Origin: an uncultured Dehalococcoidia bacterium
GTDB lineage: Bacteria; Chloroflexota; Dehalococcoidia; Lucifugimonadales; Lucifugimonadaceae
Length of the DNA stretch: 64,000 nucleotides
Direction of reading: 5' to 3'
Assembly (NCBI GenBank): GCA_951812795.1
Contig: OX638325.1
Span: 248,001 to 312,000 of the forward strand
Part shown: in pieces, positions 1 to 8,459 of the stretch
Position numbering within the stretch: position 1 is the stretch's first letter
Layout of the letters: every line of letters begins with the position of its first letter
Position numbers and translations under genes: made by a program
Notes under the pieces: model-generated
Seen by the model: only the letters and a program-made list of their open reading frames with translations
Told to the model about the DNA's origin: nothing
Databases searched by the model: none

Positions 1-1
1 C

Positions 2-607
2 GAATCGATGGCGAACACCGTTGATATTCTGCCGACGCTGCTTGAGTTGCAGGGTTTGGCGACATTTGAAGGGATTCATGACGGGTGGGTCGGTGCGAGT
101 TCGGACGAGGATTCACAGGATGAATCGACGACGCTGGGTGGTAATGGAACGGTTCGAAATGAGTTGCTCCGTCGGATACAAGGTAAGCCCCTTCCTAACG
201 CAACTGGGGCGGAGCCGCGAATCGCTGCGTTCTCAGAATACGGCGCGGGTGGACCACCAGTGACAATGTCGCAACTCGACGAATGCGAAAAGCCCTGGGG
301 TTATCGAACTCTCATTGCAACCTTGTGGGGTAGGGAGGCTCAGGGTCGGCGGAAGATGGTCCGGACGGTTGAGTGGAAATATGTGACGGATCCGATGGCG
401 CAAGGCGCGGGTAGTGGCGATGTTGCAGATCCTGAGGATGAGCTGTACGACTTGGTGAATGATCCTTGGGAGCTTTACAACGTGGCACATGATCCCAAGA
501 ACGTCAAGGTCGTTTCGGAGATGCGGCGGTTACTGGCGGACTGGATGATTTCGACGGAGGATCCTGAACCGGTGGCATTACCGCAGTCGATTGGGCGCTC
601 CCGGTAA
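2..607 (+). CDS. Sulfatase, C-terminal fragment (5' end outside window)
   Basis: This is the last ~200 residues of an alkaline-phosphatase-superfamily sulfatase. The frame is open to the window edge (codons Glu-Ser precede the first ATG at 8), so that ATG is internal and the gene starts off-window. The visible part begins with VDILPTLLELQG, the block that follows the metal-binding core in sulfatases, and carries ELYDLVNDPWELYNVA, the usual C-terminal block. The nucleophile and metal ligands lie outside, so substrate class cannot be judged. The family hydrolyses sulfate esters, often of algal polysaccharides in marine bacteria. It converges on the next gene with only 13 bp between them. Confidence 0.85.
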   Translation, partial: ESMANTVDILPTLLELQGLATFEGIHDGWVGASSDEDSQDESTTLGGNGTVRNELLRRIQGKPLPNATGAEPRIAAFSEYGAGGPPVTMSQLDECEKPWGYRTLIATLWGREAQGRRKMVRTVEWKYVTDPMAQGAGSGDVADPEDELYDLVNDPWELYNVAHDPKNVKVVSEMRRLLADWMISTEDPEPVALPQSIGRSR

Positions 608-620
608 ACCGGAGCAGCTT

Positions 621-1745
621 TCAGAAGATGCCTTTGGGTTCTACGCCGAGGTAGAACTGACCGACGGTGTCGTAGTGGTCAGGTCGGCCTTGGATTTGTT
701 GTCTGATGGCGTGGGCGTCTTGAAAACAGCGTTGAATGGTGTTGGTTTCGAAGATGGCGGTTGAACCGCATATGGTGTAGGCGGTGTTGACGATGTCGGC
801 GGATGTCCGGATGGCGTGGGTGCCGGCGAGGCGGACTTTGATCCGATCCTCGGTCGGTAGCTTGTGATGCTCGACGACGGTCCGCCACATCTGGTTGGTG
901 GCTTCGTCTAAGAAGGCGCGGGCAGAATTCCAAAACGCTTCGGCTTCGCCGATCATTCGCTGCGTGGTTTTATCGGCGCTAAGGATGTTGGCACCGCCTT
1001 GCTGGGTTTTGCGTTTTGTGAGGTCGATAGCGAAGTTCAATGCGGTTCGGGCCACGCCGAGCGCGACGTTGGCGAATCCCGATGCAAACATCGGTGTGGT
1101 GTGAATGACGTAGAGAGGTCCGGGTTCGCGTGATGGCTCGTTGAGACCGTAGGAGCGTTCGGTCGGGACGAAGAGGTCATCGTTGACGAAGCTTTGGCTC
1201 GCAGTGCCACGTAGGCCACCAACGAACCATTCGTCGATGACTTTCACTTGTGATTTGGGGATCAGGAAGGTTCGCATCTCGACCGGGTCCGACTCGTGGA
1301 CTGGTGCAAGTGCAGCTACCCATGTGGCGTGCGAGATACCACTGCTGAAGTCCCAGCGGCCGGTTAGACGATAGCCGCCCTCCGTTTTGATTGCTCTGGT
1401 GCCCGGCCGTGGAGGGCCATTGGTTACGACCGTAGTGGGGTCGCCCCATATCTCTTGGGCTGCGGATTCACTGACGCGAACTGCATTCGTGGAAAATACG
1501 TTGTTTTGATTCACGCACCAACCGACACTGGCGTCGATTTCGGCGAAGATACGAACGATTTTCAGGAACTCTGGGTGCTCGAGCTCGGAACCGCCGAGTG
1601 ATCGTGGCAACAGGAGACGGAAGAATCCGGCTTCAATCAGGGGGCGAACCACGTCCTCAGGGATGCGTCGTTCATTGTTGATGCGATCGACATGAGGAGC
1701 GACCGTCGATGCGAGGTCGTGGGCTCGCTGGATGAGTTCGGTCAA
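621..1745 (-). CDS. Acyl-CoA dehydrogenase-like flavoprotein (group D monooxygenase type)
   Basis: A 374-residue protein with the acyl-CoA dehydrogenase fold. The N-terminal helical domain reads RIPEDVVRPLIEAGFFRLLLPRSLGG, shown here as the typical 'L..aG.f.l..P..lGG' block at about residues 28-52. A middle beta domain (GYRLTGRWDFSSGISHA, about 125-140) and a C-terminal helical domain follow. The sequence style is nearer to the HsaA / 4-hydroxyphenylacetate-3-monooxygenase large-subunit branch than to true fatty acyl-CoA dehydrogenases, so a reduced-flavin-dependent hydroxylase of an aromatic or steroid-like substrate is as likely as a dehydrogenase. No flavin reductase partner is adjacent. 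It is the last gene of a minus-strand run that starts at acpS. Confidence 0.75.
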   Translation of the reverse strand: MTELIQRAHDLASTVAPHVDRINNERRIPEDVVRPLIEAGFFRLLLPRSLGGSELEHPEFLKIVRIFAEIDASVGWCVNQNNVFSTNAVRVSESAAQEIWGDPTTVVTNGPPRPGTRAIKTEGGYRLTGRWDFSSGISHATWVAALAPVHESDPVEMRTFLIPKSQVKVIDEWFVGGLRGTASQSFVNDDLFVPTERSYGLNEPSREPGPLYVIHTTPMFASGFANVALGVARTALNFAIDLTKRKTQQGGANILSADKTTQRMIGEAEAFWNSARAFLDEATNQMWRTVVEHHKLPTEDRIKVRLAGTHAIRTSADIVNTAYTICGSTAIFETNTIQRCFQDAHAIRQQIQGRPDHYDTVGQFYLGVEPKGIF

Positions 1746-1766
1746 ACGGGGTGCGTTGGAGTTGAG

Positions 1767-2048
1767 TTAAGACAGTTCGTCTGGGACGACGACGTCAGGT
1801 TCGAGTTCTAGGGGGTATCCGGGGAAGAAGTCCCGCCATGGTTCAAACTGCTCGACGAACTGCATGCCGTGGTCCATGGAGGGCAGTTGCTTGATTGCTC
1901 GCCCGGGGTCGTAGCCCATGGTTTTGGCGATTGCTTCGATGCCGCCGCGTCGGGTGTGACGTACTCCACCGACGTTGAAAAGATCGCCGTCGTCGTCTTC
2001 GACGATAAGGTCGTAGCCGCGTTTTCGTTGTCGCCAATAGAGTCGCAT
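1767..2048 (-). CDS. Small conserved-looking hypothetical protein
   Basis: A 93-residue soluble protein that I do not recognise. It starts with a basic stretch (MRLYWRQRKRGYDL) followed by an acidic turn (VEDDDGDLF) and a mid-region GGIEAIAKTMGYDPGRA. The C-terminus is Pro/Glu/Val rich. No signal peptide, membrane segment or cysteine is present. It lies 21 bp from the flavoprotein gene and 17 bp from coaBC on the same strand, so it is probably co-transcribed. Its support comes mainly from operon position and normal-looking composition; an overlapping antisense frame appears to be a shadow. Confidence 0.55.
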   Translation of the reverse strand: MRLYWRQRKRGYDLIVEDDDGDLFNVGGVRHTRRGGIEAIAKTMGYDPGRAIKQLPSMDHGMQFVEQFEPWRDFFPGYPLELEPDVVVPDELS

Positions 2049-2065
2049 GGGCAGGAGGAGATGTT

Positions 2066-3289
2066 TCAGTCGATATCGACTAAGTATGGTTTCACTCTGT
2101 CTAGTATCGCATTGCCGACATCGTACTTGCTCATCTGCGGTAGGGGTTCGATAGAGCCGTCGGTGCGCACGATGTCGACTCGATTGGTGTCGGTCCCGAA
2201 ACCGCTTCCGGGTTCTGTGACATCGTTGGCGACCGTGAGAGTCGCGCCCTTGGCTTCCATCTTAGCGGCACCTTTTGCCGCGGCATCGCCGGTTTCGGCG
2301 GCGAATGCGACTTTTACCAAGCGTGGGCCGGTGGCGATTGGCATCCAATCTTCGACCGCTTCGAGATCCATCGTTAGACCGTTTCGGCCTCGTTTCTTGA
2401 TCTTTTCATCGGCGAATGACTTTGGACGAAAGTCGGAGATTGCGGCCGCCATGACGAGCACGTCGGCACTTGCGGCGGCGGGTAGAGTTGCGTCGCGCAT
2501 CTCTCCGACGGTGTTGACCTCGATGATTTCGACCCCCCAAGGATGCCGGATGCCGTTCGTGGCGGTGATGAGGACGGTTTCGGCACCGCGGTCGCGCGCG
2601 GCTTCGGCGACGGCGTAGCCCATCTTTCCGGTGGAATGGTTGGTGATGACTCGGACGGGATCGATGGGTTCGCGGGTTCCGCCAGCGGTGACTACTACGC
2701 GGCGGCCTGACAGGTCGCCCTGGTGTTTGCCGATGGCTAGGCGGACGGCGTCGACGATGTCCGATGGTTCGCTCATCCGCCCTTCGCCAATCAGTCCCGA
2801 TGCTAGGCGTCCCGATTCAGGTCCGACGAACAATACGCCATGCTTTTTGAGGGTTGCAACGTTGGACTGGGTTGAGGGTGCGCTGAACATGTCGGCATCC
2901 ATTGCTGGTGCGACGACGACTGGTGCATTGGAAGCCAAAACGGTTGCGGTGATCGCATCGTCGGTGATACCGAGCGCTAATTTGGCGAGCAAGTTAGCTG
3001 TTGTAGGTGCGATTACGATGCAGTGGGCTTTCGTGCCGAGTAGTACGTGGTCGATGTTGATTTCGGAGTTGCTGTCCCACAGTGATGAAGTCACCGGGTT
3101 GTGGCTCAGTGCCGCGAAAGTGTTGCTGCCGATGAACCGTTGGGCCGATTCGGTCATGACGACATCGACGTGGGCACCGAGTCTGACGAGTTCGGATGCG
3201 ACATAAGCGGATTTGTATGCCGCGATCGAACCTGATACGCCGAGGACTATGCGTTTGGATGCGAGGGGTTTAGGTACTAGTGCGTCCAT
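2066..3289 (-). CDS. coaBC: CoaBC: phosphopantothenoylcysteine decarboxylase / phosphopantothenate-cysteine ligase
   Basis: A bifunctional 407-residue coenzyme A biosynthesis enzyme. The N-terminal FMN decarboxylase domain (about 12-185) shows GVSGSIAAYKSA, the catalytic His in NIDHVLLGTKAH, and the VIAPTTANLLAKLALG block. The C-terminal CoaB ligase domain (about 195-400) shows VVVTAGGTREPIDPVRVITNHS. Two signature places differ from the E. coli type: PxMNxxMW reads PAMDADMF, and the substrate flap with the conserved cysteine reads LASGLIGEGRM, with Ser for Cys. From memory the same variants occur in the Bacteroidetes-like CoaBC branch, so the enzyme is probably active. It joins cysteine to 4'-phosphopantothenate and then decarboxylates the product. 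Confidence 0.95.
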   Translation of the reverse strand: MDALVPKPLASKRIVLGVSGSIAAYKSAYVASELVRLGAHVDVVMTESAQRFIGSNTFAALSHNPVTSSLWDSNSEINIDHVLLGTKAHCIVIAPTTANLLAKLALGITDDAITATVLASNAPVVVAPAMDADMFSAPSTQSNVATLKKHGVLFVGPESGRLASGLIGEGRMSEPSDIVDAVRLAIGKHQGDLSGRRVVVTAGGTREPIDPVRVITNHSTGKMGYAVAEAARDRGAETVLITATNGIRHPWGVEIIEVNTVGEMRDATLPAAASADVLVMAAAISDFRPKSFADEKIKKRGRNGLTMDLEAVEDWMPIATGPRLVKVAFAAETGDAAAKGAAKMEAKGATLTVANDVTEPGSGFGTDTNRVDIVRTDGSIEPLPQMSKYDVGNAILDRVKPYLVDID

Positions 3290-3328
3290 GATGCATCAGA
3301 TTTAATCGATGGGGCAGTGCCGGGGGCC

Positions 3329-4042
3329 TCACTCCCGTTCGACTACGAATTGACTGGGAAGCGTGGTGGAAGATTCGCCGGAGCGATAGGCCATGACCGA
3401 ATCGAATATGCCGCGCACTTCATCGGTATTTAGCGACGTCGGGACGCCGATCCGCATTTGTTCATCGCCGTCAACGGAGACCAAGAGTCTGGATCCCAAA
3501 GATGAACGATACCGGTATTCCAAGTTCCAAAATCGTGCGAGTTCGATTTCGACTGATCTTGCCCGCAGCGTCAGTCCGTCTTTGGTCTTGAAATCTACGC
3601 CGATCCGGGCGCGCTGCAGCATCATCTGGTCGTCTTTCCAGCGGTAATGTGCTTCGAGGTGCAGGTAGTCGTTGACGTACGGCAGGCAGGCGTCGGGGTC
3701 CGGTCCCGCGTAGCTGCGCGGTCCGATGGTGAATTTGACGCCGGATATTCGATTGGTTCCATGGATCACGCCGTAATTTCTAAGGTCTTCTCCGGCGACA
3801 GTAATGTCGGTCAATTGGTCGGTCGGCCAGAAATCTTGGGAACGCCAAACCCATTCGACTTGACGATCCTTGACGGCGATGATGTGGTCAAGGATTCGAA
3901 ATTCGTCGTTTTCGACGACGTGATGAAGAGTCAGGTCGTCGCGAGTGCTGCGCTCGTATTCGGTTGGGCGCAACTTCGAACGTGCTCTTTGGACGTACTG
4001 ATCGACGATCTCTTCGAGCGTCGGTTTGTTGCTCCTCGCCAT
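3329..4042 (-). CDS. Hypothetical protein, 237 aa
   Basis: I do not recognise this 237-residue protein. It is soluble and rich in charged residues. It starts with a short helix (PTLEEIVDQYVQRARSK). An alternating beta-like region runs from about 45 to 200 (for example FRILDHIIAVKDRQVEWVW and RARIGVDFKTKDGLTLRARS), and a helix at about 205-222 follows. There are no obvious catalytic motifs or signal peptide, and one cysteine. It lies between coaBC and nnr in the same orientation with 38-39 bp gaps, so an operon is likely. No function is proposed. Confidence 0.6.
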   Translation of the reverse strand: MARSNKPTLEEIVDQYVQRARSKLRPTEYERSTRDDLTLHHVVENDEFRILDHIIAVKDRQVEWVWRSQDFWPTDQLTDITVAGEDLRNYGVIHGTNRISGVKFTIGPRSYAGPDPDACLPYVNDYLHLEAHYRWKDDQMMLQRARIGVDFKTKDGLTLRARSVEIELARFWNLEYRYRSSLGSRLLVSVDGDEQMRIGVPTSLNTDEVRGIFDSVMAYRSGESSTTLPSQFVVERE

Positions 4043-4080
4043 GGATTAAGTTCTGAGAGAGTTGGTTGTTTGACCGATGG

Positions 4081-5640
4081 CTACGATGCTAACGCACGGA
4101 ACGCTTCGGGCAGATGTTTCAAGAGGTCACCAGCGGTCATGGCATAGGGGGTGAGTTGTTCGCGCGCCAATAATCCTGCTTGAGAATGAAGGTAAACGCC
4201 CAATGACGCGGCGTCGAAGGGATCTGTTTTTGCGCAAAGGCCGGCCAATAGGCCCGCAAGTACATCACCGGTTCCGCCTCGGGCAAGGCCGTGGTTTGGC
4301 ATCATGTTGATGCGTAGACGACCGTCGGCGGACGCAATTAGGGTCGTCGAACCTTTGAGGACTGCGACGCAGTTGAAACGTTCAGACGCCATCTCAACCG
4401 CTGCTCGGCGGTCGGCTTCAACCTGCGAGATCGGGATGTCGAGCAATCTGGACATTTCACCGGGATGGGGCGTGATGACGAGGTTGCCGTCAAAGATCTC
4501 CCACCATTCCGGCATCTGCGACACCAAAGTCAACCCGTCGGCGTCGATGACCACCGTGTGACCTTCCCAAATATCGCGGTTGGAGGTCAATCTCGATGTC
4601 AGCTCTCGGGCACCGTAGGACAGAGACAATCCGACGCCGAAGAGGACAGAATCGACAGCCGGGATGTTCTGTTGGATTTTCGCGAATGCGGGACCCGGCA
4701 GAACTCCGTTGGCATCTTCTTCCAACGGTAAGTAGGTGGTTTCAGGCAAGTTCCCGGCTAGTGCTTGGTACGCGCTTGTGGGTGTTGCAAGCGTGACCAA
4801 ACCGACGCCGGATCTTAGGCATGCTTGTGTCGCGAGCGACGCAGCGCCGACGTAAGTGCTCGATCCGCAGATAAGCAGCGAACGTCCGAAATCGCCTTTG
4901 TGACCGGCGGCGTCGCGGTCTGGAAGCAGGGATTTGGCCAAGGCGAAATTGTTCACTTCGCGTTCGTAGGGCTGAGTGAGTTCGGAAGGCATGTCGACGT
5001 CAAGCATTTCGATCGAGGTGCCGAAATGCGGGTCGCCAAATCTGATCGCCGGTCCGAGTTTGTGCAACCCGACGGACAAGCACACGTCGGCTGGAAGTCC
5101 GTTAGGATCGAATTCCCCGGTGTCTGGATCTGCACCGCTGGGCATATCAATGGCGACGGTTCTTTTGCCACTGTTCTTTGCGATCTCGAACAAAGAATTG
5201 ATCGGCTCACTGATTGGCCGAGAGATGCTGAAACCGAACACCCCATCTAGGATCAAGTTTGATTTGTCGCATAAGTTTGCCATTTTGCCAGGTCCGGCAT
5301 CTCCATCGAGTGCCACCGTGCTACCACCCGCTGCGTTGAACGCACACAACAACGGATCATCGTCGGGGCGCGGCAACACGAGCCCGACGATTGCGTTCAC
5401 GCCCGCCTCAACCAGATATCGGGCTGACACAATAGCGTCTCCACCGTTGTTGCCTTTTCCGGCGAGGGCAAGCACGGTCGCGTGTTCGGCTTGGTCGCCT
5501 AAGTCTTCGAGGAGCCATTCCGCGATTGCTCGCCCAACCCGGTCCATTAGTTCCTCGAGGGTTATGGCTCCAGAATCGAACCACTGATTTTCGATGGCCA
5601 GCATCTCCGACGCGGTGACCACCTTCTGATTCGCGGTCAT
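4081..5640 (-). CDS. nnr: Bifunctional NAD(P)H-hydrate epimerase/dehydratase Nnr
   Basis: Repairs damaged NAD(P)H: the N-terminal YjeF_N domain (about 10-215) epimerises NAD(P)HX, and the C-terminal carbohydrate-kinase-like YjeF_C domain (about 235-510) dehydrates the S form using ADP or ATP. Visible motifs are AGKGNNGGDAIVSARYL in the epimerase, DGVFGFSISR, ITPHPGEMSRLL, and NHGLARGGTGDVLAGLLAGL near the C-terminus. I chose the ATG at 5640 because AGGAG lies 5 bases upstream; an in-frame ATG at 5670 would add ten residues and overlap acpS. Placement beside acpS is common in bacteria. Confidence 0.93.
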   Translation of the reverse strand: MTANQKVVTASEMLAIENQWFDSGAITLEELMDRVGRAIAEWLLEDLGDQAEHATVLALAGKGNNGGDAIVSARYLVEAGVNAIVGLVLPRPDDDPLLCAFNAAGGSTVALDGDAGPGKMANLCDKSNLILDGVFGFSISRPISEPINSLFEIAKNSGKRTVAIDMPSGADPDTGEFDPNGLPADVCLSVGLHKLGPAIRFGDPHFGTSIEMLDVDMPSELTQPYEREVNNFALAKSLLPDRDAAGHKGDFGRSLLICGSSTYVGAASLATQACLRSGVGLVTLATPTSAYQALAGNLPETTYLPLEEDANGVLPGPAFAKIQQNIPAVDSVLFGVGLSLSYGARELTSRLTSNRDIWEGHTVVIDADGLTLVSQMPEWWEIFDGNLVITPHPGEMSRLLDIPISQVEADRRAAVEMASERFNCVAVLKGSTTLIASADGRLRINMMPNHGLARGGTGDVLAGLLAGLCAKTDPFDAASLGVYLHSQAGLLAREQLTPYAMTAGDLLKHLPEAFRALAS

Positions 5641-5653
5641 TTCAGCTCCTGAA

Positions 5654-6037
5654 TCACGGTCGCCATGCATCGTCTTGGGCCTCCATCACCACAGATGCGA
5701 CGGCGAACTCTTTGGAGTGAGAGAGGCTAAGCGCGATGCGCTTGACACCCATCTTGTCGGCACGTCTGCGTGCGTTTCCGTGGAGGGTTATCTCTGGTGG
5801 TCCACCCCTTTTGCGGGTAACCTCAACGGATTTCCAGGGGATGCCTCGAACACCGGTTCCCAAGGCCTTCATCACGGCCTCTTTTGCCGCGAATCTGCTC
5901 GCCAATTGCGGGGCGCGATTACGGGCGTATCTGCGTTCTTCGGTGGTGAATACCTTGTTGAGAAATCGAACTGGATACCGGTCGCGAACGGTGGCGATGC
6001 GCGGAATTTCGATGAGATCAACGCCGGTGTATATCAT
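5654..6037 (-). CDS. acpS: Holo-[acyl-carrier-protein] synthase
   Basis: A 127-residue enzyme of normal length that moves 4'-phosphopantetheine from CoA to the serine of acyl carrier protein. Both Mg/CoA-binding signatures are present: GVDLIEIPRI at the N-terminus and RFAAKEAVMKALGTG in the middle. The typical C-terminal ALSLSHSKEFAVASVV follows. It is the first gene of the minus-strand run acpS-nnr-unknown-coaBC, a grouping that makes sense because coaBC supplies the CoA it uses. It diverges from folD. Confidence 0.95.
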   Translation of the reverse strand: MIYTGVDLIEIPRIATVRDRYPVRFLNKVFTTEERRYARNRAPQLASRFAAKEAVMKALGTGVRGIPWKSVEVTRKRGGPPEITLHGNARRRADKMGVKRIALSLSHSKEFAVASVVMEAQDDAWRP

Positions 6038-6139
6038 TTTTCAGGGACGCGAGCGGGGCCGTTGGTAGACGCAATGGTGTTGAATCGCGCCCTCAATCGG
6101 CAACCTAAAGCATCGACGGGAATTGGGTCAACGGTTCAC

Positions 6140-7024
6140 ATGATAAATCGCATCATCAGCGGCAATGAAATAGCCAAAAAAGTGCACGCCGAAGTGGCGG
6201 TCAAAGTGACTGCATTTCGAGAGGCGCATGCCTACGCCCCTGGCTTGGCGGTAGTTTTAGTTGGCGACGATCCGGCATCGCGCTCGTATGTCCGACGAAA
6301 GGAATTGGCGTGCGAAGAAGTAGGGATTTTGACGGAAACGATCAATATCGATGCGGATATCAGCGCGAATCACTTGGCAGGAGTGATTGGCGAATTGAAC
6401 GTCGACTCGCGGTACCACGGCATCCTGGTTCAGTTACCGTTGCCGGATCACATCGATGCGGATGAGATCATCAATGGACTCGACCCGTTGAAGGATGTCG
6501 ACGGCCTCCATTCGCAGAATGCGGGGCTGTTATCGCTGGGTCAACCGCGATTCGTGCCGGCGACTCCGTTGGGGGTCCAACGGATGCTCCTTGAGACGGA
6601 TGTTGAGGTGAATGGAGCGGAGGTGGTCATCGTAGGGCGGAGCACCCTGGTTGGTCGACCGTTGGCGTTGCTCCTTTCACAACGAGGTCGTGGAGCAAAC
6701 GCAACGGTGACGATGTGCCACACCGGGACGAGGGACGTCGCGGCGCACACTCGCCGGGCGGATATTCTGATCGCGGCTGCGGGGGTGCCAAACACGGTGA
6801 CGGCCGACATGGTGAAAGAGGGGGCTGTGGTGATCGATGTGGGAGTTTCGCGCGTTGAAGACTCGAGCCGCATAAGCGGTTTTCGGTTGACTGGGGACGT
6901 CGACTACCAAGCGGTGAAAGAGAAAGCATCGGCGATTACACCGGTACCGGGTGGCGTCGGTCCGATGACGGTCGCGATGCTGCTTGAAAATGTCGTGCTC
7001 GCTGCCAAGCTGCAAAGTGAATGA
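6140..7024 (+). CDS. folD: FolD: methylenetetrahydrofolate dehydrogenase/cyclohydrolase
   Basis: A 294-residue bifunctional enzyme interconverting 5,10-methylene-, methenyl- and 10-formyl-tetrahydrofolate. The catalytic region contains SRSYVRRKELACEEVG (the Lys follows the Tyr block) and GILVQLPLPDHIDADEI. The NADP domain contains VVIVGRSTLVGRPLALLL, and the C-terminal block is DVDYQAVKEKASAITPVPGG. The frame stays open 465 bases further upstream, but that part is antisense to acpS and unlike the family. The family-like sequence begins at MINRIISGNEIAKK, so I place the start at 6140. Confidence 0.95.
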   Translation: MINRIISGNEIAKKVHAEVAVKVTAFREAHAYAPGLAVVLVGDDPASRSYVRRKELACEEVGILTETINIDADISANHLAGVIGELNVDSRYHGILVQLPLPDHIDADEIINGLDPLKDVDGLHSQNAGLLSLGQPRFVPATPLGVQRMLLETDVEVNGAEVVIVGRSTLVGRPLALLLSQRGRGANATVTMCHTGTRDVAAHTRRADILIAAAGVPNTVTADMVKEGAVVIDVGVSRVEDSSRISGFRLTGDVDYQAVKEKASAITPVPGGVGPMTVAMLLENVVLAAKLQSE

Positions 7025-7317
7025 GTGAGCGCCGCCTGATGATACGAGACCATTGCAAAACCGGTGGTCGGGGCCACGACGCGACCGTTTCGGCGACTGG
7101 GTCCCGATTACACCGCCCCTCTGGATGGACGTTCCGTCCGCTGAAGCGCCGGCTTTCGCCGGAATGACGGGGTTTGCAAAGGGCGCGATTAGATCGGGCA
7201 CCTTCGGCACCGATATCGTTTGGTATAGAATCGAAATTCGAGTTCACGCTGAGGAACGCGCAGTTCATCGCGTTGCACGGAATTGATCTGTGCGCGCGCA
7301 TCGAATCATTTCGGGTT
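7025..7317 (+). other. Intergenic region with interrupted REP-like repeat and weak promoter candidate
   Basis: No gene is visible between folD and pdhA. The stretch holds an interrupted copy of the dispersed repeat described separately (about 7116-7170). Further on there is an extended -10-like TGGTATAGAAT at 7221-7231, with no convincing -35 element, which could serve the pdh operon. An in-frame upstream GTG/ATG at 7174 would add 48 residues to PdhA, but these are unlike the family. Confidence 0.4.
7116..7170 (+). repeat. REP-like palindromic repeat, interrupted copy
   Basis: The palindromic core CCGGCTTTCGCCGG followed by AATGACGG lies at 7149-7170. The flank CCCCTCTGGAT, which directly abuts the core in the other copies, is found at 7116-7126, so about 22 bases (7127-7148) interrupt this copy. 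Three more copies lie at 16764-16791, 16845-16872 and 48549-48580, all between genes. Confidence 0.65.
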
Positions 7318-8406
7318 ATGGAACAAGCCGAAAAACCGAGGGTTTCCACTACAGGCATAGTCAGGCCTGCGTTCACAGAATCCACTCCTGTATCGCCCAG
7401 CACCAACGGGTACAACGTCAAAGCGGCTGCGACCCTATCCAATGACCTCGACAACGCGGAGCTCGTGCGGATGTATCGTTTGATGGTGCTAATTCGCAGG
7501 TTCGAAGAAACTTGTGGTCAGCACTATTCACTGGGGAACGTGCGGGGCTTCCTCCACCTGTATATCGGTCAAGAGGCGACTGGGATCGGAGCGATAAGCG
7601 CGCTCGAGCCACGCGACTACATCGTCACACACTACCGTGACCATGGGCATGCGATCGCCCGTGGGCTCGACACCAACCGCATCATGGCCGAGATGTTCGG
7701 TAAGCGAACCGGATTGAGCAAGGGCAAGGGCGGATCGATGCACATATTTGATGCCGCCAAGCATTTCATGGGCGGCCATGCCATCGTCGGTGCTCAACTG
7801 CCGTTAGCCGCTGGGATCGCCTTGGCGCAGCAATACCAAGATACCGACGTGGTGACGATGGTCTTTTTCGGCGACGGTGCGACTAACCAAGGCACATTCC
7901 ACGAGACGCTAAACTTGGCGTCGGTTTGGCAACTACCCATCATTTTCTTCATGGAAAACAATCTTTACGGCATGGGATCCGCCGTTGGCCGGGTCCGACA
8001 TCGCGGTGCTGACTTCAGCGACGCGATGGGTGCCTACGATGTCGACGTTATATCGGTAGATGGCATGGACGTAGTAGCGGTTCGCGAGGCTACGCAGGCA
8101 GCAGTCGATCGTGTTCGGGCTCAAGGGAGCCCGATTTTTATTGAGGCGAAGACGTTTAGGTTCGTTGGACACTCCTTCGCGGACCCTGGTGATCAGTACA
8201 GAGAGAGGTCGGAGGTCGATCTTTGGCGACGCCGCGACCCGCTGGAGACATATCCACAACGACTGCTCGACTTTGGCGTTGCATCGCAGGCCGAACTCGA
8301 CGACATCGCAGCGAGTGTCGACGCAGAGATTGATGCGGCGGTGGAGTTTGCCACGAACAGCTCCGATCCCGATCTTTCGGAAGCGTTTGACGATGTCTAC
8401 GCCTAG
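7318..8406 (+). CDS. pdhA: Pyruvate dehydrogenase E1 component, alpha subunit
   Basis: A 362-residue thiamine-diphosphate-dependent E1 alpha subunit. Oxidative decarboxylation of pyruvate (or a related 2-oxo acid or acetoin) is done with PdhB, encoded 53 bp downstream. The family signature is complete: MVLIRRFEETCGQHY at the start of the catalytic domain, GKGGSMHIFD, and the ThDP motif GDGATNQGTFHE...ENN. The C-terminus has HSFADPGDQYR, the phosphorylation-loop-like block. The first ~45 residues before the catalytic domain are Pro/Thr/Ser rich. Start chosen at the ATG at 7318. Acetoin dehydrogenase E1 alpha is an alternative, but the E2 gene downstream and overall style favour pyruvate dehydrogenase. 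Confidence 0.9.
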   Translation: MEQAEKPRVSTTGIVRPAFTESTPVSPSTNGYNVKAAATLSNDLDNAELVRMYRLMVLIRRFEETCGQHYSLGNVRGFLHLYIGQEATGIGAISALEPRDYIVTHYRDHGHAIARGLDTNRIMAEMFGKRTGLSKGKGGSMHIFDAAKHFMGGHAIVGAQLPLAAGIALAQQYQDTDVVTMVFFGDGATNQGTFHETLNLASVWQLPIIFFMENNLYGMGSAVGRVRHRGADFSDAMGAYDVDVISVDGMDVVAVREATQAAVDRVRAQGSPIFIEAKTFRFVGHSFADPGDQYRERSEVDLWRRRDPLETYPQRLLDFGVASQAELDDIAASVDAEIDAAVEFATNSSDPDLSEAFDDVYA

Positions 8407-8459
8407 GATGTCCCTACCTTGGCTCCACAACGATCGATGAGTGGAATTCTGTAACTTCT

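Noticed and set aside
5675-6139. Long N-terminal extension of the folD frame
   Set aside because: It is antisense to acpS and shows no FolD similarity; the family-like sequence begins at 6140.
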